In this document: piece after piece, positions 59,701 through 64,000 of the stretch
Position numbering within the stretch: the first letter of the stretch is position 1
Layout of the letters: every line of letters starts with the position of its first letter
NCBI GenBank assembly: GCA_964499575.1
Contig: CAZCLK010000001.1
Span: 62,001 to 126,000 of the forward strand
Reading direction: 5' to 3'
DNA from: JAAYCT01 sp964499575
GTDB lineage: Bacteria; Bacillota; Clostridia; Saccharofermentanales; Saccharofermentanaceae
DNA length: 64,000 bases
The notes under the pieces: model-generated
What the model was told of the DNA's origin: nothing
Database searches by the model: none
What the model saw: only the letters and a program-made list of their open reading frames with translations
Position numbers and translations under genes: made by a program

Positions 59701-59892
59701 ATTCAGTCCGATCCCTCGAATGGAAGTACCCGAAAGATCCGAACCGACGCGCACCTGACCGGTCTGCTCCGTCTGTCGAAAAAAACCGAGATACAGGACC
59801 AACAGAGCACCGGCAAGAAGAAATACACCCAGCACGACCGAAGTCACAATGAATGGTCTTTTATGGATTCTACTCCCCAAAAGACGCCGCAT
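56701..59892 (-). CDS. Membrane-anchored propeller/CBM/GH51-like protein
   Basis: 1063 residues, exported with an N-terminal anchor helix (13-36). Residues 90-470 look like a beta-propeller of sialidase or photosynthesis-stability type (repeated VILAAGDGGTILSY-like strands). Residues 475-617 resemble a jelly-roll carbohydrate-binding module ending ELFIDKVFFGP. Residues 618-890 resemble a clan GH-A barrel (YLRLSNISFGLPD, then GQEQIEHLMEYLCG), and 930-1063 a closing beta-sandwich. Where GH51-type enzymes have Asn-Glu, this protein reads VFEISDTAS (about 746-754), so catalysis by that route is doubtful. GGAGG lies six bases before the ATG. It overlaps the CPBP gene by 23 bp. Function unknown. 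Confidence 0.65.
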   Translation of the reverse strand: MRRLLGSRIHKRPFIVTSVVLGVFLLAGALLVLYLGFFRQTEQTGQVRVGSDLSGTSIRGIGLNVNKLSTPNMVAGSSFENITNDQLFTVFEGSEDYVYLLQDAQSGRAYSDGSFVGGTVRIMSLDEQGKMVQKLLSDVVDFKESQFGPQTRMEGLTETDPEISFIVSSSGNTLAFSRNGQCITDITTASRRIFDLPVHAPLIAASEAGGRFNVLTENWSIFTSTDGKNFNSESPEVAIEESPRAVTSVGKVILAAGDGGTILSYCDGVVITIENQVRSDILAAVSDGGTALLIGANKAMLTTSNGLLFRPLDDSEKPFPESSADLLCATYHDGKYIVVGDSGEIAFGAYDTDTGRFAFSGYQTATERGEIAVPQSVMVDLSGEVLLLTEDGKTYILSEDHLVWKELYAPSTAPVKVFGRSSDGRVVLFRDGAFYSTRLLTRVEYGEHLTDTRIAAGDMCFLTHQEAVFDGVSQKSSDGLWQLFGSDAAAQISDDAPPSGGDSSLKLYAEPKGDYADARFVSQVLSKEGSRDLYEKTFYRIEVWLKQNDMTDKEVMVWLSGDFDSVGTVFSEVGNNWRHYSAVLVLPAEACGDDAGDIRLNIGYSGKGELFIDKVFFGPDRFASESIPVEYQDMILDLHPSYLRLSNISFGLPDISSDSYYDPIGNEGGRNIDGRGYETPGCVSIEQSLVLTRYAKANPWLVIESSVGQEQIEHLMEYLCGSISDPYGKMRIENGTAVPWSAQFERIVFEISDTASLFKTDLQKGAFVDFIINIIKSSPHYLDIKDRILFLDGMNYSGGSMLSLADFHSTALFIDGLTVFEQPEPDPEPAVPAGIITAGYLDYYDRIPRILSRPRENVGEWIGSANFRILTDEEVSGGIRKTNTVVTAAAYVDFFLHDLGHRTSVICADLSGTDSFYDFGKADFIASEALGIRESGIVEDNVRTLFSCVSALNVSISGSPLNISAVSPVPADEEQSSEKTGMTAQDTGAFAYIEGNSICIIVTNTGDQTRQFRIETQYRLDQITVDQYSDTGERIASAKRRNQSGRLTLLPGQFVIVKGTILE

Positions 59893-60745
59893 GGTTGTCC
59901 TCCGTTTCGGGTTTTCCGTACACTCTCTTTTTCAGGTATATCACGGCGATGACCGATAACGCAATGGCTGCCAAATAGATGATTTCCAACACTTCGAACC
60001 AGTTTTCGCTTTCGGGATATACGGTCTGCAAAACCGAACCGAAGAAATTGTACACACCGTGCAGTAAAATCGTTAAGAAAATACTGCGTGAAAGGACATA
60101 GACAGCCGATATCACGACCCCGCATAGGAATGCGTACCCGACTTGGATCGGCTGAATATGAACGACGGCAAAAAAAGCGCCGGTCAGGATAACCGCCGCC
60201 GCAGGTTTCATCGTGGAAAGAAACTCCTGAAGAATTATCCCGCGGAAAATGAGTTCTTCGGCGACCGGTACCAATAATGTCAGGGATATGCCGAACGCGA
60301 TTTTCTCGGGAAACGTCAATTCATCGACACGGAGCAAATCCTCATATTGATCCAGACTGTCCCGTATGAAACTCAGGCCGGAAAAAACCTTTTCGATTAA
60401 ATAAAAATAGACGACAGTAATCCCAAGCAGGCCCAGTGCGATGACGGCGCCCGACAAAACCATCAGCGAAGACGGGCGATTACGATAAATCTTCTTTCCT
60501 TCGAGAAGTCCGGAGACATAAACCCATAGGATCGCAAAAAAGACCAATACCGCCATGGATATCGTATTAATCCGATACGTATAACTTAAATATCGTTGCG
60601 TTCCGAGAACCAGCATCGAGATGCCGGAAATCATCAGAATCACCGCATAATAGAGTGCCGCTCCGAAGAGCGGCACCAAGAAAGTGCGTATCCTTACCGG
60701 TGATGTTCTAGGGGCCCGGTCTGACTCGTTTGGACTTTGACTCAT
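59870..60745 (-). CDS. CPBP-family intramembrane metalloprotease
   Basis: 291 residues with about eight membrane segments. CPBP (Abi/CAAX protease) motifs are complete: the EExxxR motif VAEELIFRG, FxxxH in FFAVVHIQP, and HGVYNFF. Family members cleave membrane substrates or act in bacteriocin immunity. The start at 60745 overlaps the preceding DUF1292 gene by 38 bp and has poor ribosome-site spacing, so the N-terminus is uncertain; a later TTG/GTG near FLVPLFG is possible. It is coupled to the large glycosidase-like gene downstream. Confidence 0.88.
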   Translation of the reverse strand: MSQSPNESDRAPRTSPVRIRTFLVPLFGAALYYAVILMISGISMLVLGTQRYLSYTYRINTISMAVLVFFAILWVYVSGLLEGKKIYRNRPSSLMVLSGAVIALGLLGITVVYFYLIEKVFSGLSFIRDSLDQYEDLLRVDELTFPEKIAFGISLTLLVPVAEELIFRGIILQEFLSTMKPAAAVILTGAFFAVVHIQPIQVGYAFLCGVVISAVYVLSRSIFLTILLHGVYNFFGSVLQTVYPESENWFEVLEIIYLAAIALSVIAVIYLKKRVYGKPETEDNHAASFGE

Positions 60746-61079
60746 GGGATGAATGAAATCTCCTCATAAAAACAATGAACGCCTTGTGAAGTTCGTTGTT
60801 ATCGCGAATCGAATAGAACAACTGATCTCCTGTCGACGAAAACTCCGTCCTCATGATGACTAACTCCGGATCAGCGTGATTCCCGTCATCCGGCTCATAG
60901 TTATACATGACCGCGTACTCCCTGCCCTCGATCATAAACGAATCGATTACGGAAAGGTAGTACTCCTTGCCGTTTATCACGTCACGGATGACCGCCATCG
61001 GGTTATCCGGTCTCTTCGTCTTGCCCGGAGCAAGGCCTCTGCCTTCCGTCTTATTCTTCTTCTGATTCTTCGTCTTCAT
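60708..61079 (-). CDS. DUF1292 protein, second copy
   Basis: About 123 residues with a lysine-rich N-terminus, then a DUF1292 core: VINGKEYYLSVIDSFMIEGR, EYAVMYNYEPDDG and DPELVIMR. A Ser/Lys/Arg tail follows. The start is unclear: the ATG at 61079 (29 bp inside the preceding gene, GAGGAAG about 12 bases upstream) is taken, but an ATG at 61112 is in frame. It looks like a diverged duplicate of the gene before it, with basic instead of acidic flanks. Confidence 0.75.
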   Translation of the reverse strand: MKTKNQKKNKTEGRGLAPGKTKRPDNPMAVIRDVINGKEYYLSVIDSFMIEGREYAVMYNYEPDDGNHADPELVIMRTEFSSTGDQLFYSIRDNNELHKAFIVFMRRFHSSHESKSKRVRPGP

Positions 61080-61428
61080 CTTCGACGTCGGCTTCCTCGC
61101 AGAGGCGGTCATATTCGGCGTACACTTCGTCCGATTCCGCTTCCTCGAGGCTCATCAAGCCCTCTTCACCGTCATCCAGTTTGACAACTTTGGTGATTAC
61201 CAATTCAGGATCTTCCTCATCCACGGTAACCAGAACGCAATACGCCTGATCCTTGTAATCAAATCCGTCTACCACCGCAAATTCGTACTCTTTGCCGGTC
61301 TCGGCGTCGACCATCGTAATGGTCTCCTGTTCTTCGCATTCACACTCATCCGCTCCGTTATCCGTGCAGTTCTCGTGATCCTCGCCGCAACCGCAGCCAC
61401 AGCAGCAATCCTTATCCTCGTATGTCAT
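61051..61428 (-). CDS. DUF1292 protein with cysteine-rich N-terminus
   Basis: 125 residues. The core TITMVDAETGKEYEFAVVDG, AYCVLVTVDEEDPELVITKV is DUF1292 (function unknown, typical neighbour of ruvX in Firmicutes). The N-terminus holds CCCGCGCGEDHENC and CECEE, a possible metal-binding cluster, and the C-terminus is strongly acidic. GAGGAGG precedes the ATG, and an extended -10 promoter lies at 61483-61491. Confidence 0.88.
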   Translation of the reverse strand: MTYEDKDCCCGCGCGEDHENCTDNGADECECEEQETITMVDAETGKEYEFAVVDGFDYKDQAYCVLVTVDEEDPELVITKVVKLDDGEEGLMSLEEAESDEVYAEYDRLCEEADVEDEDEESEEE

Positions 61429-61482
61429 GTTGTACCTCCTCGCCGACGCGATATATTTTGAACCAAATAAAAGTCTTGACTA

Positions 61483-61491
61483 ATTATAGCA
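61483..61491 (-). promoter_or_regulatory. Promoter of the DUF1292-CPBP-glycosidase-like unit (extended -10)
   Basis: TGCTATAAT read leftwards is a perfect extended -10, 55 bases before the ATG. The surrounding TTCATGCTATAAT closely resembles the ireB promoter. Confidence 0.65.
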
Positions 61492-61495
61492 TGAA

Positions 61496-61924
61496 TCAGT
61501 TTTTGGGGCGATGATTGTCCAAATACTCACGAAGAATTATTTGGGCCGCCATCTGATCGATGACATGCTTGCGATCTTTGCCCGGGACGTTTGTCTCGAT
61601 AAGAATCCGCGAGGCCATTACGGTCGTGTACCGCTCATCCGCAAATATCGGCGCAATGCCCGTTTTCTCGAAAAACAGCACCCCGAACGATTCAGCGGCC
61701 TGCTGGGAGGCGCTGACAACCCCGTCCGTCCTTCTGGGCTGGCCCAAAACGACAACCTCGACATCATTATCCTCAATAATACGGGATAGACGATCGAGGA
61801 CGCGTCCGGGATCTTTTCCGTTCCAATACAACGTCTCGAAGGGTTGGGCAATCACCCGAGTCGGGTCGCTCAGCGCAACGCCGATGCGACGGGAACCGTA
61901 ATCGATAGCCATAACTCTTCCCAT
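61496..61924 (-). CDS. ruvX: RuvX/YqgF putative pre-16S rRNA nuclease
   Basis: RNase H-fold protein of the YqgF family, linked to 16S rRNA 5'-end maturation. Catalytic acids: Asp in VMAIDYGSRRIG, Glu in ADERYTT, Asp in HVIDQMAAQIIL. 142 residues. It lies 19 bp after ireB. The ribosome site GGAG is 13 bases before the ATG, somewhat far; an in-frame ATG four codons later is an alternative. Confidence 0.95.
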   Translation of the reverse strand: MGRVMAIDYGSRRIGVALSDPTRVIAQPFETLYWNGKDPGRVLDRLSRIIEDNDVEVVVLGQPRRTDGVVSASQQAAESFGVLFFEKTGIAPIFADERYTTVMASRILIETNVPGKDRKHVIDQMAAQIILREYLDNHRPKN

Positions 61925-61943
61925 AAAGATGATTCGTCTCCCT

Positions 61944-62198
61944 CTACTTCAGGCGATCACAATACTGGCGCACAATCACTTCAAGCAGTTCATCCCGCTC
62001 GATGCGGCGAATAATGCCGCGGGCGCCTTTGTAATTCGTGATGTACGTCGGGTCCCCGGACATAAAATAGCCGACGAGTTGGTTGATCGGGTTATAACCC
62101 TTCTCTTCCAACGCGGACAACACAAAGGACATCAGTTCGCGAACGTCCTCGCTTTTGTCCATATTAAACGAAAATCTTGCGGTCTCGGAATCAACCAT
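61944..62198 (-). CDS. ireB: IreB-family regulatory protein (UPF0297)
   Basis: 84-residue protein; in enterococci IreB is a substrate of the PASTA kinase IreK and modulates cephalosporin resistance. Conserved pieces: NINQ-like YNPINQLVGYFMSGDPTYIT and ARGIIRRIERDELLEVIVR. The phosphorylatable N-terminal threonine region is TARFSF. GGAGG precedes the ATG. ireB-ruvX-DUF1292 is the standard Firmicutes order. Confidence 0.95.
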   Translation of the reverse strand: MVDSETARFSFNMDKSEDVRELMSFVLSALEEKGYNPINQLVGYFMSGDPTYITNYKGARGIIRRIERDELLEVIVRQYCDRLK

Positions 62199-62263
62199 AT
62201 CTCTACCTCCGGGCTGTTATTGAGTCAGTTGCCATTTGTATATCACAATTCTATTTATGATTC

Positions 62264-62272
62264 ATTGTAGCA
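62264..62272 (-). promoter_or_regulatory. Promoter of ireB-ruvX (extended -10)
   Basis: TGCTACAAT read leftwards, an extended -10 with one mismatch, 66 bases before the ireB ATG and just after the mtaB stop. Confidence 0.55.
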
Positions 62273-62276
62273 TGAA

Positions 62277-63686
62277 TTATGTAGGATATGCGAAATCCTT
62301 GGTGATGATCTCGCCAAACAGGAGTTCTTTTTCGGAGCCGAGGATTCGAACCGGGACCTCCTGACCGGTGCGGACCTTGTCCGGCGTCGTGAACCGCACC
62401 CGGTAGTACTCCCGGGAATACCCGCTGAAACAACCGTTACCCAGGTTCTTTTCGACAAGGACGCTGACCGTCTTACCCGTCATGAAATCCGCCGCGCGTG
62501 CAAAGAGCGTGTCGGATAGTTTCAAAAAATCGTTTTTTCTTTTTTTCTTTGTGTCCGGATCAACCTGCGGCCTCATCCGTGCCGCCGCAGCACCCGCCCT
62601 AACGGAGTAAGGGAACACGTGGATCTTTGAAAAGCCGATTTTTTCGCAAAAAGCAAGGCTTTCGCGATGCTCCGCGTCCGTCTCTGCGGGGAAGCCTACG
62701 ATGATATCCGTCGTTATAGATATCTCCGGCAATGCCCGTTTCAGACGGTCAACCGCTCCGGCAAATTCCGCGGTTTTATATTTTCGGTTCATTCTGTCCA
62801 GCACCGTATCCGATCCGCTTTGGAGCGAGAGATGAAGGTGGCCGCAAAATTTAGTCATTCCGGAAAGCACATGAACCAACCGGTCGGTAATCATGTTCGG
62901 CTCGATCGATCCCAACCGGATTCTGCGAACGGACTCGATCGCTTCGATTTCGGTTAAAAGTTGCTCGAACGATTCCCCGGCCCCTTCTAAATCCTTTCCG
63001 TACGCGTTCAGATTAATTCCGGTAAGTACGATCTCCGAATACCCTGAATTTCCGAGTTTTCGAATCTCGTCGAGGATCGCCGCTTTGTTCCTGCTCCGTG
63101 CGCGCCCCCGGGCAAAAGGGATGATGCAATAACTGCAAAAGTTGTCGCATCCGTCCTGAATCTTCACAAATGCCCGGGTGCCTTCCCTGGATATGACCGC
63201 CCCGAATTCCTCGTAATCACGGCACATTTCCGACGAACCTGTTGTGATGACATGATTTTCCGGTAGCGTAGTGTCGTTAACCAAAGCGTTCGGGACACGG
63301 TCCGAAGAGCTCAGACGGCAGATCACACGATCAACCAGCGAAGCGCGGTCGGATGTTCCGATCCAAATGTCCGCACCGTCACCGCTATTTCGCATTTGGG
63401 TCCTGCAACCCATTGCGACGACAATCGCTCCGGGCGCTGTTCGCCCGGCCCGGCGAATCATCTGTCCCGATTTTCGATCCGCTTCGGCGGTGACCGTGCA
63501 CGTATTGATTACATAAACATCACATTGACCCGGGTCATTTGTAGTGGTAAACCCTCTGGATTCGAACAATGTTCGAAGCGCGTCGGTTTCATAACTGTTC
63601 ACCTTACACCCGAGAGATTGATAATAGATCCGTTGCCCGGTCGGGACCCCGAATCCTTGACATTGTCGCCGATCGGTATCGTTCAA
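62277..63686 (-). CDS. mtaB: tRNA t6A37 methylthiotransferase MtaB
   Basis: Radical SAM enzyme converting t6A37 to ms2t6A37 in tRNAs. The MTTase N-domain cluster cysteines are Cys27 (YYQSLGCKVNSYE), Cys63 (INTCTVT) and Cys94 (AMGCRTQ). The radical SAM motif is Cys180, Cys184, Cys187 (GCDNFCSYCIIPFARGR). A TRAM domain ends the protein. The SLGCKVN form marks MtaB rather than MiaB or RimO. The start is a TTG at 63686 with GGGAG seven bases upstream (469 residues). Confidence 0.94.
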   Translation of the reverse strand: MNDTDRRQCQGFGVPTGQRIYYQSLGCKVNSYETDALRTLFESRGFTTTNDPGQCDVYVINTCTVTAEADRKSGQMIRRAGRTAPGAIVVAMGCRTQMRNSGDGADIWIGTSDRASLVDRVICRLSSSDRVPNALVNDTTLPENHVITTGSSEMCRDYEEFGAVISREGTRAFVKIQDGCDNFCSYCIIPFARGRARSRNKAAILDEIRKLGNSGYSEIVLTGINLNAYGKDLEGAGESFEQLLTEIEAIESVRRIRLGSIEPNMITDRLVHVLSGMTKFCGHLHLSLQSGSDTVLDRMNRKYKTAEFAGAVDRLKRALPEISITTDIIVGFPAETDAEHRESLAFCEKIGFSKIHVFPYSVRAGAAAARMRPQVDPDTKKKRKNDFLKLSDTLFARAADFMTGKTVSVLVEKNLGNGCFSGYSREYYRVRFTTPDKVRTGQEVPVRILGSEKELLFGEIITKDFAYPT

Positions 63687-63766
63687 TTTTGCTCTCCCGT
63701 TTCCTCATCCACTGATAAATGCTCTTCAAATTCTCCTGGGAGGAAGGCTTTTCGGACATTTGACAA

Positions 63767-63794
63767 TTGACAGATTTTTTGCCTGTGATAAACT
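63767..63794 (+). promoter_or_regulatory. Promoter of the HPr-like gene
   Basis: A perfect TTGACA (63767-63772), a 16-base spacer and TAAACT (63789-63794) with a TGn extension. Another TTGACA starts seven bases earlier (63760). Confidence 0.6.
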
Positions 63795-63851
63795 GAAAGG
63801 CCTTAGGGTATCGTTGTCAGAATGCCTTTTCAGATTGCGAGGACGAATAAT

Positions 63852-64000
63852 ATGGTTTGTTTTACCGTTCATTTCAAGTCGATCTCCGATGTGAAGGATT
63901 TCGTTCACACCGTCAATTCTTTCCCTTATGACGTGGATCTTTCTTCCGGACGCTATGTCGTCGACGCCAAGTCGATTATGGGCATTTTCAGTCTGGAACT
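63852..64000 (+). CDS. HPr-like protein without the phosphorylatable histidine (5' part)
   Basis: Fifty codons before the window ends. The fold pattern matches HPr phosphocarrier proteins: a first strand VCFTVHFKS, a helix SDVKDFVHTVNSF, strands YDVDLSSGRYVVDAKS, and the Ser46-region IMGIFSLEL. The His-Ala-Arg loop that normally follows the first strand is absent, so phosphotransfer in the PTS is unlikely. Short HPr relatives of this kind are common in Clostridia without known function. GAGG lies nine bases before the ATG. Confidence 0.8.
   Translation, partial: MVCFTVHFKSISDVKDFVHTVNSFPYDVDLSSGRYVVDAKSIMGIFSLE

Overview
The window looks like chromosomal core DNA of an anaerobic, Gram-positive Clostridia-type bacterium. 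The evidence is a CIRCE/HrcA heat-shock operon, a DivIB/PASTA-PBP type division cluster, a T-box leader, IreB/RuvX/DUF1292 gene order, a YlxR/L7Ae gene in the nusA operon, and a PerR-rubrerythrin-desulfoferrodoxin oxygen-defence operon. MurE carries the DNPR motif of meso-diaminopimelate ligases. No sporulation gene follows ftsZ, so a non-sporulating lineage is possible (inference). The family cannot be fixed from this sequence alone. Base composition looks even throughout, and no insertion sequence, integrase, phage or CRISPR array is recognisable.

Layout. Almost everything from 1 to 49824 is read on the minus strand. 1-4732: rsmE-hisS-aspS-lepB (lepB cut by the window edge). 4761-8558: a mixed-strand block, with an AIM24-family gene (+), trpB2 (-) under a tryptophan-type T-box, and mutY (+). 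8467-15112: the CIRCE operon hrcA-grpE-clpP-dnaK-dnaJ-prmA, unusual in containing clpP. 15148-26894: ftsZ-nrdR-response regulator-histidine kinase-nth-recG-rsmD-coaD-coiled-coil gene, then a two-gene AAA ATPase/DUF4276 module, then hemW. 26953-37918: the division and wall cluster mraZ-rsmH-ftsL-pbp-murE-murF-ftsW-murG-divIB, lacking mraY, murD and ftsA. 38039-38431: a GC-palindrome-rich non-coding island. 38466-49930: rimP-nusA-ylxR/L7Ae-infB-rbfA-nrnA-truB-ribF-lgt-rodA.

50056-52838 is read on the plus strand: a small P-loop protein, mscL, ilvN and ilvC. 52854-63686 returns to the minus strand: mtaB; ireB-ruvX; two DUF1292 genes; a CPBP-family membrane protease; a 1063-residue membrane-anchored glycosidase-like protein; tRNA-Val(GAC); a zinc-ribbon membrane protein; a YhbD-type regulator; an ArsR-type regulator; and perR-rbr-dfx. 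The last 149 bases hold the start of an HPr-like gene on the plus strand.

Most genes form housekeeping units for translation, peptidoglycan synthesis and division, protein quality control, DNA repair and redox defence. The strongest candidates for something new are the AAA/DUF4276 pair, whose ATPase has degenerate Walker B and signature motifs (16293-18194); the 1063-residue propeller/CBM/GH-like protein with its apparent catalytic Asn-Glu missing (56701-59892); the YhbD gene behind a 19-bp-spacer promoter with a central dyad (54905-55617); and the non-coding island at 38039-38431. All calls come from reading the sequence; no database search was possible.
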